This document shows, in pieces, positions 1 to 7,604 of a stretch of DNA of 23,426 nt. The stretch spans positions 1 to 23,426 of the forward strand of contig DATHDZ010000342.1 in NCBI GenBank assembly GCA_035318785.1, read 5' to 3'. The notes under the pieces are model-generated. The model saw nothing but the letters and a program-made list of their open reading frames with translations, did not search any database and was not told the origin of the DNA. Position numbers and translations under genes: made by a program. This DNA is from CAIYRG01 sp035318785. Lineage in GTDB: Bacteria > Pseudomonadota > Alphaproteobacteria > Micropepsales > Micropepsaceae. Each line of letters begins with the position of its first letter. Within the stretch, counting starts at the first letter, position 1.

Positions 1-573
1 ACCGCCTACGGTACGGGCGAGATGGTGGCTTGGATGATCGAAGAGAAAGCCATCGAGCCGCACGTGCCCTTATGGGACAAGGGCGAGCGCGATGACGGGA
101 CCTTCAGTCGCTCGGACTTCGTCTTCGACGCAGACTCCAACACATTTACCTGTCCGGGCGGCACGCGCTTGCAACAATATCGGCGCAACTTCGAGCATGA
201 ACGGAGCGGCGTCACCAAAGCCAACACCCGTATCTATCGTGCAAGCAAGGTCGATTGTGGGCCGTGCGCGCTCAAGCAACAATGCTGCCCTGGCCAACCC
301 ATGCGCAAAGTCATGACGAGCATACACGAAGCCGCACGCGACGTGGTGAGGCGCCTCCGAGACACGCCCGAATATCTGCAATCACGTCGCGACCGCAAGA
401 AGGTCGAGATGTTGTTCGCCCATCTGAAACGCATCTTGAAGCTGGATCGCCTGAGATTGCGCGGCTACTCCGGCGCGCATGACGAATTTACACTGGCTGC
501 CGCTGCCCAAAACCTTCGCAAACTGGCGAAGCTCGTAACCCACCCGCCACCTCTAGCGCTGCAGACTGCATGA
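1..573 (+). mobile_element. IS1182-type transposase, C-terminal part (5' end outside window)
   Basis: The open frame runs from base 1 without a start codon, so the gene begins upstream of the window; 190 codons are visible. The residues resemble the C-terminal half of IS1182-type DDE transposases: a cysteine-containing segment in the middle (CPGG, then CGPCALKQQCCP) and near the end KKVEMLFAHLKRILKLDRLR, which should carry the last catalytic acidic residue (the E of DDE). The TGA stop is at 571-573. No frameshift is visible in this part, so the copy may be intact, but the N-terminal catalytic aspartates cannot be seen. The family call rests on remembered family patterns, and IS1182 rather than a neighbouring group is likely but not certain. 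Confidence 0.85.
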
Positions 574-675
574 CGAAGGCAGTGAAGACCCGCTCTTCAG
601 GCGCCAACAGCGCCGAAGGCGGCAAGTCCAACGGCATCATCAACACCAAACGGCGACTACGCATCCTTCCGCAAA

Positions 676-695
676 GGGTTTTTCAACAGAATTGG
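676..695 (+). repeat. Probable right terminal inverted repeat of the IS
   Basis: About 100 bp after the transposase stop lies GGGTTTTTCAACAGAATTGG. A G-run followed by TTTTTCAACAGAAT is typical of the outer end of transposons of this type. The left end lies outside the window, so the inverted match and target duplication cannot be confirmed. Confidence 0.45.
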
Positions 696-945
696 CGATT
701 AGCGGACATTCCGATTTCGAGAGCGAACGTCCGGTATGCGCCGCCTGATTCCCGACATTGTGTTTTCTCGCGGCTCAGCCATCGTTCTTGTGTGCTGCCG
801 TCCAGCCGTTGCCCTCCCCACCGTTTCCACAATCACGGAGTGAAAAGTTGCGGCTCGCCCTCAGCGCCGTGATTCTCAGCGCCATGATTCATTGGGCACT
901 TGGGCGCGAACTCGTTGGCCCAAGGAGCGCGAGATCTCGACTGTC
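696..945. other. Gene-free stretch between the IS end and mltB
   Basis: I see no credible gene here. A 100-codon frame starting inside the transposase stop (570-872) has no family features and crosses the IS end. A 7-bp inverted repeat (CTTGGGC at 899-905 and GCCCAAG at 918-924, 12-base loop) lies just beyond the stop of the minus-strand transglycosylase gene. It could help end that transcript, but it has no T-run. A near-duplicate of about 13 bases (CAGCGCC-TGATTC) occurs at 862-890. Confidence 0.5.
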
Positions 946-2220
946 TTATTGACTTGTCGGCGGCTTCGCGCCGCGCTCGTTGAGGATCCGGGTGAGAAGA
1001 CCCGGAGTTGCGAATCCGTCCGCCGGCAGGCCGCGCGCTTTCTGATAGTCGCGGATCGCTTGTTGCGTACGACGCCCGAGCACGCCGTCGGTGCCCCCCG
1101 TCGAAAAGCCCAGAGCCGTCAGACCTTCCTGCAACGCGGTTCGACTCGTTTCATCGAGTGGGGATTCGTCGACCGGCCAGCTCGCCTGAACGATGCCTGC
1201 GCCTTTCAGCCGATCCGAAAGCAGCCCGATCGCCAGCGCATAGGAGCTCGCCGCGTTGTAACGCAGGATGGCGTTGAAATTGTTGCGCGTCAGAAAAGCG
1301 GGCCCGCGATAACCGGCGGGAAGGAAAATGGCCGCCTCATCTGTGCTGTCCGGCAATGGCTCGCCCGCGGCGTTGCGCACGCCGAGCTTCGCCCATTCCG
1401 CGATCGGCTTGCGGTTACCAGCCTCGGCTTGCTCATAGGCGAAACCTTCCGGCAAGCGCACCTCTTCGCCCCAGGATTCCCCGGGGCGCCACCCTGATTG
1501 TTTAAGATAATTGGCAGCGGAGGCGAGCGCGTCGGCCGGCGAGTTCCACATATCCCGCTTGCCGTCGCCATCGCCATCGATCGCGTGCTCCAAGAACGTC
1601 GTGGGCACGAATTGCGTGTGGCCAAAGGCGCCCGCCCAGGAACCCGTCATCGTGGCCGGATCGCGCCCTTCGACATCGGCAATCTTCAGCGCCGCGAGGA
1701 ACTGACGCCGGCCATACTCCATGCGCGGCCCTTCAAAGGCTAGCGTCGCCAAGGCCTCGAACAGATTGAACGAGCCTTCATTCTGCCCATAGCCGGTTTC
1801 CAGACCCCAAATCGCGGTAAGGACTTCCGCGGGCACGCCATAAGAATCCTGTAGCCGCGCGAAGAGCTGCGCATTCGCCGCCATCGCATCGCGTCCGCGG
1901 CTGATTCGCGTCTCGGTGATCGCACCGGCAAGATATTCCCAGATCGGCCGGACGAATTCGGGCTGCTTCTCATTCAGCTCTTCGATCTTCGGATTGAGGG
2001 CGATGGTGGCGACCGCGCGATCATAAGTCGCGGGCATGATTCCGACCTTCAGCGCCTCGGCACGGAAGTCGCGAAGGAAGGCATAGAACCGGGCCTCCTG
2101 ATCGGGCGTCTCAATCGGCACCGGCACGCTTTGCGGAGCGGGGGCGGCCGTCGCCAACGGGCCGGCGACGGTCACCAGGAACGCCGCTACCACCGCCATC
2201 TGCACGTTGGGACAAGCCAT
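946..2220 (-). CDS. MltB-family lytic murein transglycosylase with C-terminal peptidoglycan-binding domain
   Basis: Predicted to cleave the MurNAc-GlcNAc bond of peptidoglycan, leaving a 1,6-anhydroMurNAc end, in the periplasm. With the start at 2220 the protein has 424 residues. Residues 1-28 are a signal peptide ending in an Ala-rich stretch. The SLT_2/MltB domain follows, with the catalytic glutamate in GLETGYGQ (Glu about 141), the fold motif AGAFGHTQFVPTTF (about 198-211) and a DGDGDGKRD acidic loop. A PG_binding_1 domain fills about 356-413 (ALGFSTGGTDGVLGRRTQQAI). This architecture is standard for alphaproteobacterial homologues. The frame stays open further upstream to 2406, but that extension overlaps the preceding gene and would bury the signal peptide, so the ATG two bases after the TAA of the small membrane gene is preferred. 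The two genes are probably translationally coupled. Confidence 0.93.
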   Translation of the reverse strand: MACPNVQMAVVAAFLVTVAGPLATAAPAPQSVPVPIETPDQEARFYAFLRDFRAEALKVGIMPATYDRAVATIALNPKIEELNEKQPEFVRPIWEYLAGAITETRISRGRDAMAANAQLFARLQDSYGVPAEVLTAIWGLETGYGQNEGSFNLFEALATLAFEGPRMEYGRRQFLAALKIADVEGRDPATMTGSWAGAFGHTQFVPTTFLEHAIDGDGDGKRDMWNSPADALASAANYLKQSGWRPGESWGEEVRLPEGFAYEQAEAGNRKPIAEWAKLGVRNAAGEPLPDSTDEAAIFLPAGYRGPAFLTRNNFNAILRYNAASSYALAIGLLSDRLKGAGIVQASWPVDESPLDETSRTALQEGLTALGFSTGGTDGVLGRRTQQAIRDYQKARGLPADGFATPGLLTRILNERGAKPPTSQ

Positions 2221-2222
2221 GC

Positions 2223-2447
2223 TTAGGTTCCGCCGCCCTGACCGGTCAAAGGATGGCCGGCAAAAATCGTGATCAAATGCGCTGCCATCAGAAGGATAAC
2301 GACAATACAGGCCATCTGGACCACATGGTAATTGATCATCCGGACCTTGAGCGGCTGGGCCGGCTGACGGGCCCGCCAGTTCGCAAAGCCGAAAACGCCG
2401 AAACACAGCACAACCACCCCCAGCGTGACGGGTAAGCTTAAATCCAT
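2223..2447 (-). CDS. Small two-helix membrane protein, unknown function
   Basis: This 74-residue protein has two hydrophobic segments (about residues 6-22 and 43-62) joined by a short basic loop (NWRARQPAQPLKVR). The N-terminus is short and the tail is glycine-rich (GQGGGT). A good AGGAG ribosome site lies just ahead of the ATG at 2447. The TAA stop sits two bases before the MltB start, so the two are probably co-transcribed from the region divergent to rpmJ. I do not recognise a named family. The operon position suggests an envelope role, but that is inference. Confidence 0.75.
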   Translation of the reverse strand: MDLSLPVTLGVVVLCFGVFGFANWRARQPAQPLKVRMINYHVVQMACIVVILLMAAHLITIFAGHPLTGQGGGT

Positions 2448-2507
2448 GCCCCTCTCCTACTAAACCAGTGCTACTGTTGCCCTAATGGCATTTCCCTCGC
2501 CGGGTGG

Positions 2508-2536
2508 TTGACAGCCCCCCTGGCGATGCATAGTTT
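2508..2536 (+). promoter_or_regulatory. Sigma-70 promoter for rpmJ
   Basis: A perfect -35 box TTGACA (2508-2513) is separated by 17 bases from the -10-like TAGTTT (2531-2536), in the divergent gap ahead of rpmJ. This predicts transcription from about 2543, with a leader of roughly 38 bases that contains the GGAG ribosome site at 2571-2574. Confidence 0.7.
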
Positions 2537-2580
2537 CCCGCCCCTTTCGGCACCCTGCCAGTTTAACACCGGAGACGACG

Positions 2581-2706
2581 ATGAAAGTGCGCAATTCTCT
2601 GCGCTCGCTGAAAAAGCGCGATAAGGACTGCCGCGTCATCCGCCGCAAGGGCCGCGTTTACGTCATCAACAAAAAGAACCCCCGATTCAAGGCGCGGCAA
2701 GGCTAA
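2581..2706 (+). CDS. rpmJ: 50S ribosomal protein L36 (zinc-free type)
   Basis: The 41-residue protein starts MKVRNSLRSLKKRDKDCRV and ends NPRFKARQG. It is very basic, as expected for L36, which binds 23S rRNA in the large subunit. The classical L36 zinc ribbon uses three cysteines and a histidine. Here only one cysteine remains (Cys17), so this is the C-minus, zinc-independent form common in alphaproteobacteria. It stands alone with its own promoter rather than in a large ribosomal operon. GGAG at 2571-2574 lies 6 bases before the ATG. Length and motif order fit the family well. Confidence 0.95.
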   Translation: MKVRNSLRSLKKRDKDCRVIRRKGRVYVINKKNPRFKARQG

Positions 2707-2785
2707 GGCCGGTTCACAAATCCGTTCCCATTTGGGCGCACGTTCTCCTATCGCCACTCGGGTTGTTTTTGGCTAGCATGGCACC

Positions 2786-3499
2786 ATGCGCCAGATGCTT
2801 CTGAGCTTCGTGCTCGTCGTGCCCATCGCCTCCGCCGCGTGGGCACAGCCTTCGCCCATAGACCCCCATCAGATACCCCCGCAAGAGCAGGTGCCCGATT
2901 TGCAGCTGCTTCCGCCCCCCGGGCTCGGCGACGTGCCGCCCAAGGGGCCGCCGGACGGACGTCCCGCGCAGCCGCCGCAGAATCAGGCCGCGCGGCCGAA
3001 CCGGCCTCCGCCGAAGGCGCCCGAAACCGACGAGCAGCTTCTGGCGAAGCTCGCCAAGGCGCCCGACCAGCGCGGCGCGCGCGCGATCGAACGCGAGCTC
3101 AAGGCCCGTTGGGCCCATTCGGAAAGCCCGAGTGCGAGCCTGTTGCTGAAGCGGGCGGACCAGGCGATGGAAGCGCATGATTTCGACACGGCTCGCGAGA
3201 TCGCGCAGAAGCTTACGACCATCGCGCCCAACTTCGCCGAGGCTTGGCACCGGCGTGCGACTCTGGCGGCGCAAAAAGACGATTATGAAGATGCGTTGAC
3301 CTCACTGCGCCACACGCTTGCTTTGCAGCCGAAGAACTTCACTGCGCTTGCCGAACTCGGATCGATGCTCGAAGAGTACAACGACAAGCCGCACGCATTG
3401 GATGCCTATCGCCAAGCGAAGGCGATCAATCCCTTCATAGACGGGGTGGAAGATCGCATCCGCGAACTCACCAAATCCGTCGAAGGTCAGGGTATCTGA
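2786..3499 (+). CDS. Secreted proline-rich TPR protein
   Basis: The 237-residue protein has a clear signal peptide (MRQMLLSFVLVVPIASAAWA, cut after residue 20). A proline-rich, probably disordered stretch covers about 22-78, and a helical region with three tetratricopeptide-like repeats lies at about 117-150, 151-184 and 185-218. The conserved small residues at the TPR turns are visible (AEAWHRRATLAAQKDDYEDAL, ending in LQPKNFTALAELG). TPRs mediate protein-protein contacts, so a periplasmic scaffold or envelope-associated role is likely, but no partner can be named. ATG 2786 is used because it begins the signal peptide; the ATG at 2778 is in another frame. It may be read with the two following secreted proteins. 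Confidence 0.85.
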   Translation: MRQMLLSFVLVVPIASAAWAQPSPIDPHQIPPQEQVPDLQLLPPPGLGDVPPKGPPDGRPAQPPQNQAARPNRPPPKAPETDEQLLAKLAKAPDQRGARAIERELKARWAHSESPSASLLLKRADQAMEAHDFDTAREIAQKLTTIAPNFAEAWHRRATLAAQKDDYEDALTSLRHTLALQPKNFTALAELGSMLEEYNDKPHALDAYRQAKAINPFIDGVEDRIRELTKSVEGQGI

Positions 3500-3519
3500 G
3501 CGAAAAGCGCCACGCCGGC

Positions 3520-3939
3520 ATGCGCAAAAAGATTCCTCTGCTCTTGGCTGCCGTCATGTCTTGTGGCTTCGCAATGCCGTCCGCCGCAGATCCGACACTC
3601 GTCGGCATCTGGTACAGCCCTTTCCAGCCCGACGAGCCCAATGTGATGTCGCTGATCGAATTCCGCGCCGACGGGACATTCCGCGAGGAATTCCGCAAAT
3701 GCGACGATGGGAACTTCGTCGGCTACCAAACCGAATCGGGGACCTGGTCCGTAACGGGCGACATTGAGCTCATCGTTGCCGATCAGATCAATGGCGATGC
3801 GGCCAAGGTGGAAGGCAACTATAAGATCCTCACCCTCACCGATACGGAGCGGCGCATCCGCCTGGATCCGCAAGGTTATGTATTTATAGGCCACCGGGTA
3901 CAGAATTTCGAATTCCCCGATTGCGCCAACGGGGCCTAG
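3520..3939 (+). CDS. Secreted two-cysteine protein, first of a tandem paralogue pair
   Basis: This is a 139-residue exported protein of unknown function. A signal peptide (about 1-23, ending PSAA) precedes a domain of roughly 115 residues rich in beta-type residues. Visible motifs are GIWY, ADGTFREEFRKC, QTESGTWS and the C-terminal FEFPDC. The mature form has exactly two cysteines, Cys61 and Cys135, which could form a disulfide. The G-W start and the EFRADGTF and GTWS motifs resemble small lipocalin-like or calycin-like barrel domains, but that is a resemblance, not a family assignment. The next gene is a paralogue beginning six bases after the TAG, about 40 percent identical without gaps over 113 residues. 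Confidence 0.8.
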   Translation: MRKKIPLLLAAVMSCGFAMPSAADPTLVGIWYSPFQPDEPNVMSLIEFRADGTFREEFRKCDDGNFVGYQTESGTWSVTGDIELIVADQINGDAAKVEGNYKILTLTDTERRIRLDPQGYVFIGHRVQNFEFPDCANGA

Positions 3940-3945
3940 GTCACC

Positions 3946-4383
3946 GTGTCATTCTCCGCAATTCTGCAGCGATCGATCCTGTGTGCGTTCGGGATGATGC
4001 TCTTGCTTGCGCAGAGCGCTGAGGGCGCGGACGCGTCTTTCTTCGTCGGCAATTGGTACGGCGTAGGCGAACCTGACGATCCCAGTATTTCCTACATCGA
4101 TTCCTATCACGCAGATGGCACGTTCAATTCGGAATTCCGCAAATGCGAGAGGGGCGAAGTCGTTTGGCATCAGACCGAGACCGGCAAATGGTCGCTTGCG
4201 AACGGCGTGCTGCGTATGGTTTCGGACACCATCGACGGCAAGCCGGACCGCTTCGAAAATTCCTATACGATTGAATTGGCAAGCGGCGATGAGTTTCGCG
4301 CCCGGCTGCACATGCCGAATTTTCTTTTCATCGAAAGACGGCTGCCGAAATTCGAATTCCCGCCCTGTTACGTCGGGGCTTAG
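3946..4383 (+). CDS. Secreted two-cysteine protein, second of the tandem paralogue pair (GTG start)
   Basis: This is a 145-residue exported protein starting with GTG at 3946, six bases after the upstream stop. A signal peptide (about 1-28, ending AEGA) is followed by the same domain as the preceding gene: GNWY, HADGTFNSEFRKC, QTETGKWS and FEFPPC. Its two mature cysteines, Cys67 and Cys141, are 74 residues apart, exactly as in the neighbour. No good ribosome site precedes the GTG, so translation may depend on coupling to the upstream gene. The stop is at 4381-4383, abutting the convergent pyruvate kinase stop. Function is unknown; the pair looks like a local duplication that has diverged. Confidence 0.8.
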   Translation: MSFSAILQRSILCAFGMMLLLAQSAEGADASFFVGNWYGVGEPDDPSISYIDSYHADGTFNSEFRKCERGEVVWHQTETGKWSLANGVLRMVSDTIDGKPDRFENSYTIELASGDEFRARLHMPNFLFIERRLPKFEFPPCYVGA

Positions 4384-5811
4384 TCAGCCCGGTTTGCGGC
4401 TGACGAAAGCCACGCGCAGCATGTTCGTCGCCCCCGGTGTTCCCAAAGGCAGACCCGCGGTGATCACCACGCGCTCGCCCGGCTTGGCGAAACCTTGCGA
4501 GAAAGCAAGCTGACACGCCCGCTCGGCGACATCGTCGAGGTCGTGCGCGTCCGCGGTCTCCACGCAGTGCAGGCCCCAGGCAAGCGTCAGACGGCGTGCC
4601 ATCGCTTTGATGGGAGTCAGCGCAATGATGGGAACTTGCGGACGCTCCCGGGCGGCGCGAAGGCCCGTGGAACCCGATTTTGTCCAGCATACGATGGCGG
4701 CCGCCCTAATCGTCGATGTGACGTCGTGCACCGCGGCGAGGATGGCGTCGGGCATCGTGTGCTCGGGCGCCTGACGCTGCGCGGCGATGACGCCGAGATA
4801 GTGCGGATCGCCTTCAACCGCTTGCGCGATGCGGTCCATCACCGCCACCGCTTCGGCAGGAAACGCGCCAGACGCGGTCTCCGCAGAGAGCATGACCGCG
4901 TCTGCCCCTTCGAACACGGCGTTCGCAACGTCGGAGACTTCGGCGCGGGTCGGCACCGAAGTGGTGATCATGGATTCCAGCATCTGGGTCGCCACGACGA
5001 CGGGCTTCCCTTGGCGTCGCGCCTCCTGGATGATCTGTTTCTGCCGGCCCGGGACCATTTCCAGCGGCAGTTCGACGCCGAGATCGCCGCGCGCCACCAT
5101 CACCGAATCGGAGAGCATGACGATCTCCTCCAGGGCGTGGAACGCGGCCGGCTTTTCGATTTTGGTCATGACGCCGGCGCGTCCCGCAGCCGCCTTTCGA
5201 AGCTCCGCCACGTCGTCGGGCCGCTGCACGAAGGAAAGCGCCAGCCAGTCGATGTCCAAGGACAGCGCATAGTCGAGATCACTGCGATCCTTGGGTGTCA
5301 GTGCGGGAATGGGCAACAGCGTGTCGGGGAGATTGACGCCCTTATGATTCTTGACCATGCCGCCGTGGAGCACCGTCGCATCGATGCGCATATCGGACAC
5401 GTGATCGGCGACAAGGCGGACCTTGCCGTCGTCGATCAGAAGATTGGACCCGGGCTTGAGTGCAGCGAAAATCTCCGGATGCGGAATCGGGAGATCGGAC
5501 GGGTGAGACGTGGTCTCGGCGCGGACCAAGGTCACCCGCTCGCCGGTTTCCAGCCGCCTCTCGCCGCCCTCGATCTTGCCCAGGCGAAGCTTGGGTCCCT
5601 GCAGGTCGACCAGAATGGCGATCGGCCTTCCGACGTCGGCTTCCACTGCCCGCACGGTCTTCACCAAAGTGGTGAGATGGGCGTGATTGGTGTGGCTCAT
5701 ATTGATGCGGAACACATCCACGCCCGCGACGAAGAGGGCGCGAATCTGCTCTTGTGTGTGGCTGGCCGGTCCCAGCGTGGCCACAATCTTGGTTTTGCGG
5801 CTGCGTCGCAT
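4384..5811 (-). CDS. pyk: Pyruvate kinase
   Basis: Catalyses phosphoenolpyruvate + ADP to pyruvate + ATP, the last step of glycolysis, in the cytoplasm. The protein has 475 residues, normal for a bacterial enzyme. Visible landmarks are the N-terminal RKTKIVATLGPAS and INMSH, the B-domain after VDLQGPKLR, the catalytic segment MTKIEKP (residues 215-221; Lys217 and Glu219 match the active-site KIE), MVARGDLGVELP (238-249), the metal and substrate loop TQMLESM (275-281), and the C-terminal regulatory domain with IVCWTKSGSTGLRAARERP-type residues. It lies 33 bp downstream of the DUF1036 gene on the same strand, an arrangement I recall from Rhizobium-type genomes, and is probably co-transcribed with it. 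Confidence 0.97.
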   Translation of the reverse strand: MRRSRKTKIVATLGPASHTQEQIRALFVAGVDVFRINMSHTNHAHLTTLVKTVRAVEADVGRPIAILVDLQGPKLRLGKIEGGERRLETGERVTLVRAETTSHPSDLPIPHPEIFAALKPGSNLLIDDGKVRLVADHVSDMRIDATVLHGGMVKNHKGVNLPDTLLPIPALTPKDRSDLDYALSLDIDWLALSFVQRPDDVAELRKAAAGRAGVMTKIEKPAAFHALEEIVMLSDSVMVARGDLGVELPLEMVPGRQKQIIQEARRQGKPVVVATQMLESMITTSVPTRAEVSDVANAVFEGADAVMLSAETASGAFPAEAVAVMDRIAQAVEGDPHYLGVIAAQRQAPEHTMPDAILAAVHDVTSTIRAAAIVCWTKSGSTGLRAARERPQVPIIALTPIKAMARRLTLAWGLHCVETADAHDLDDVAERACQLAFSQGFAKPGERVVITAGLPLGTPGATNMLRVAFVSRKPG

Positions 5812-5844
5812 CGTTATCGGAGAATCCTCAAATTCGAGCTTGCG

Positions 5845-6267
5845 TCAATCCGCCAAGTTTTCGGTCCAGTCGGTCGAATTGCCGGTGTCCACTTGGAAGA
5901 AACGCTTCACCTCATAGCCTTGCGTCATGCAATCTGTACGACTGAGGATGGCGAAGCGCCCCTGTTTGACGCAGAAGCTGCGGTCGCCTTCCCAGGCGCC
6001 GCCCACATCGTGATGCTCGGCATAGACATAATAATAGCGGCCGTTGAGCGGCTCCTCGATCAGCGCGGTGCAGTTGCCCGCTGCGACCGTCCACCACCCC
6101 GCGCTTCCCCAGTTCTTGCCGTCGAAGAACCCGAGGGCCAAAGATGCGCTGTGCGTCGTCTTGTTGCAGACCGAGAGCTTGGCCAGCGCGGGTGGCGCGG
6201 AGGCAACAAAAAAACTTCCGGCAAGCGCCGGAACGGCCAACAAGAGCAGGAGCGGAGTGCGGCTCAC
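5845..6267 (-). CDS. Secreted DUF1036 protein (GTG start)
   Basis: This is a 140-residue exported protein of the DUF1036 family, whose molecular function is unknown. A signal peptide covers about 1-29 (ending PPALA). The family signature then follows: LSVCNKTTHSASLALGFFDG, a GWWTVAAGNC stretch, RYYYVYAEHHDVGGAWEG, FCVKQGRF, DCMTQGY and FFQVDTG. Four cysteines (in VCNKT, GNCT, FCVK and DCMT) probably form two disulfides in the periplasm. The start is GTG at 6267; no in-frame start lies just upstream, and a later start would destroy the signal peptide. A purine-rich GGAGGAGGG lies about 18 bases upstream, further than ideal. pyk follows 33 bp downstream. Confidence 0.9.
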   Translation of the reverse strand: MSRTPLLLLLAVPALAGSFFVASAPPALAKLSVCNKTTHSASLALGFFDGKNWGSAGWWTVAAGNCTALIEEPLNGRYYYVYAEHHDVGGAWEGDRSFCVKQGRFAILSRTDCMTQGYEVKRFFQVDTGNSTDWTENLAD

Positions 6268-6350
6268 TTGAGCAAGGGTGTCGGTCCCTCCTCCGGAGGT
6301 TATGCGGACGCAAGCCGCGCATTTCCACGGCGGTCAGCGATCACGCCCGC

Positions 6351-6356
6351 TATAGT
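6351..6356 (+). promoter_or_regulatory. Possible -10 box placing transcription start at the amidohydrolase ATG
   Basis: TATAGT (5 of 6 to consensus) ends six bases before the ATG at 6363. No ribosome site is visible between them, so if this box is used the mRNA would be leaderless. I see no convincing -35 box, which keeps confidence low. Confidence 0.4.
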
Positions 6357-6362
6357 CGATTC

Positions 6363-7466
6363 ATGACTGAGTCGGTCGCGGAACACTACGAAATTCGCAA
6401 TGCCGGCGCGACGCTCAACCTGTTGTTCCTATGCGACCACGCCGCGAATGGCTTGCCGGCCGAGGTGGGAGGCCTCGGACTCTCACCTTCCGATTTCCAG
6501 ACTCATATCGCCTATGACATTGGCGCGGCGCCGCTCACGCGCGCGCTCGCGGACCGTTTCCGTGCCCCCGCTATCTTGGCGCGCTGGTCGCGCCTCCTGG
6601 TCGATCTGAATCGGGGTGCCGACGATCCTACCGTGGTGATGAAACTTTCGGACGGGCGGATCATCCCGGGCAACCGCCTGCTCGACCGGGCCGGCGTTCT
6701 GGAGCGCGTCGCGCGCTATCACGCCCCCTACCATGATCGAATCGCTGCCGAAATCGCGGTTGCGCGAGAAGCATCCATCGTGCCCGTGCTGGTCTCTGTG
6801 CACAGCTTCACCCCCGTTTGGCGCGGGAAGGCGCGCCCGTGGCACGTTGGAATCCTGTGGGATCGCGACGGCCGCTTGGCCAAGCCGCTGATGGCGCGCC
6901 TCGCGCGCGAAGGGGACATTGTCGTGGGCGACAACGAGCCCTATTCGGGCGCGCTCGAAAACGATTGTCTCTACCGGCACGCAACAATGAACGGTCTGCC
7001 GCATGTGCTGATCGAGGTCCGTCAAGACCTGATCGCCGATCCGCAGGGGGTCTTGCGCTGGGCCGAGCGCTTGGAACACGCGTTGCGCGACGCTATGGAG
7101 GCCATGGGCAGGCCTGGTATTGTGTTCACCCGGGCCCTCAAACCCCTGATCGGAGGTTCAGAGATGGACGAGAAGACACGCACCGAATTGGAGGCGGCAG
7201 CCTTTCGGCGCCTGGTTGCGCATCTGCGCAGCCGCACCGATGTGCAGAACATCGACATGATGAATCTCGCCGGGTTCTGCCGCAATTGCCTGGGCGATTG
7301 GTACCGGGAGGCGGCCGCCGAAAAGGGCATCGCGCTGGAAAAGGATCAGGCGCGCGAGATCGTCTACGGCATGGCGCCGGCGGAATGGAAAAAGCGCTAT
7401 CAGAAAGACGCCTCTCCCGATTCTCAGGCCCAATTCGCCAAAGCGTCGCAGAAGACTCACAACTAA
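6363..7466 (+). CDS. N-formylglutamate amidohydrolase-like protein fused in frame to DUF1244
   Basis: One open frame encodes two domains that I know as separate neighbouring genes in relatives. Residues 1-267 form an N-formylglutamate amidohydrolase (FGase) domain: LFLCDHAANGLP (21-32), HIAYDIGA (48-55), SRLLVDLNRGADDPT (76-90), VSVHSFTP (144-151) and GDNEPYSG (189-196). The family hydrolyses N-formyl-glutamate or related acyl amino acids using a metal held by His and acidic residues. Residues 268-367 form a complete DUF1244 domain, starting MDEKTRTELEAAAF and containing MMNLAGFCRNCLGDWY (299-314). A GGAGG ribosome site (7152-7156) lies 7 bases before the internal ATG at 7164, so DUF1244 may also be made alone. 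The start at 6363 is chosen because residues further upstream lack family similarity and overlap the divergent gene region. Confidence 0.88.
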   Translation: MTESVAEHYEIRNAGATLNLLFLCDHAANGLPAEVGGLGLSPSDFQTHIAYDIGAAPLTRALADRFRAPAILARWSRLLVDLNRGADDPTVVMKLSDGRIIPGNRLLDRAGVLERVARYHAPYHDRIAAEIAVAREASIVPVLVSVHSFTPVWRGKARPWHVGILWDRDGRLAKPLMARLAREGDIVVGDNEPYSGALENDCLYRHATMNGLPHVLIEVRQDLIADPQGVLRWAERLEHALRDAMEAMGRPGIVFTRALKPLIGGSEMDEKTRTELEAAAFRRLVAHLRSRTDVQNIDMMNLAGFCRNCLGDWYREAAAEKGIALEKDQAREIVYGMAPAEWKKRYQKDASPDSQAQFAKASQKTHN

Positions 7467-7515
7467 GCGCTGCCGGACGGATTGCCAGTTCCGCATCTTT
7501 CATCTTGATTGCCGG

Positions 7516-7534
7516 GGCCCGCGACGTGCGGGCC
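7516..7534. repeat. GC-rich hairpin between the DUF1244 end and gapR
   Basis: GGCCCGC (7516-7522) and GCGGGCC (7528-7534) form a perfect 7-bp stem with a GACGT loop. It lies 50 bp after the upstream stop and about 70 bp before gapR. It has no T-run and could be a Rho-independent-like attenuator, an operator or nothing. The rest of 7467-7604 shows no gene. Confidence 0.35.
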
Positions 7535-7604
7535 ATCCAAATGGTCAAGAGCTCATGCGCGGCGCACATCGCCGGCATCGATCGTGAGTGCGGGAGATTT
7601 GAAT

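Noticed and set aside
570..872. 100-codon frame overlapping the transposase stop
   Set aside because: It crosses the probable IS end, has no family features and an odd composition, so it is likely chance.
6144..6362. Longer N-terminus for the amidohydrolase fusion
   Set aside because: The extension overlaps the DUF1036 gene on the other strand and carries no signal or family motif.
4495..6366. 623-codon frame opposite pyk and DUF1036
   Set aside because: It is an antisense shadow of GC-rich coding DNA; the pyk and DUF1036 motifs are on the other strand.
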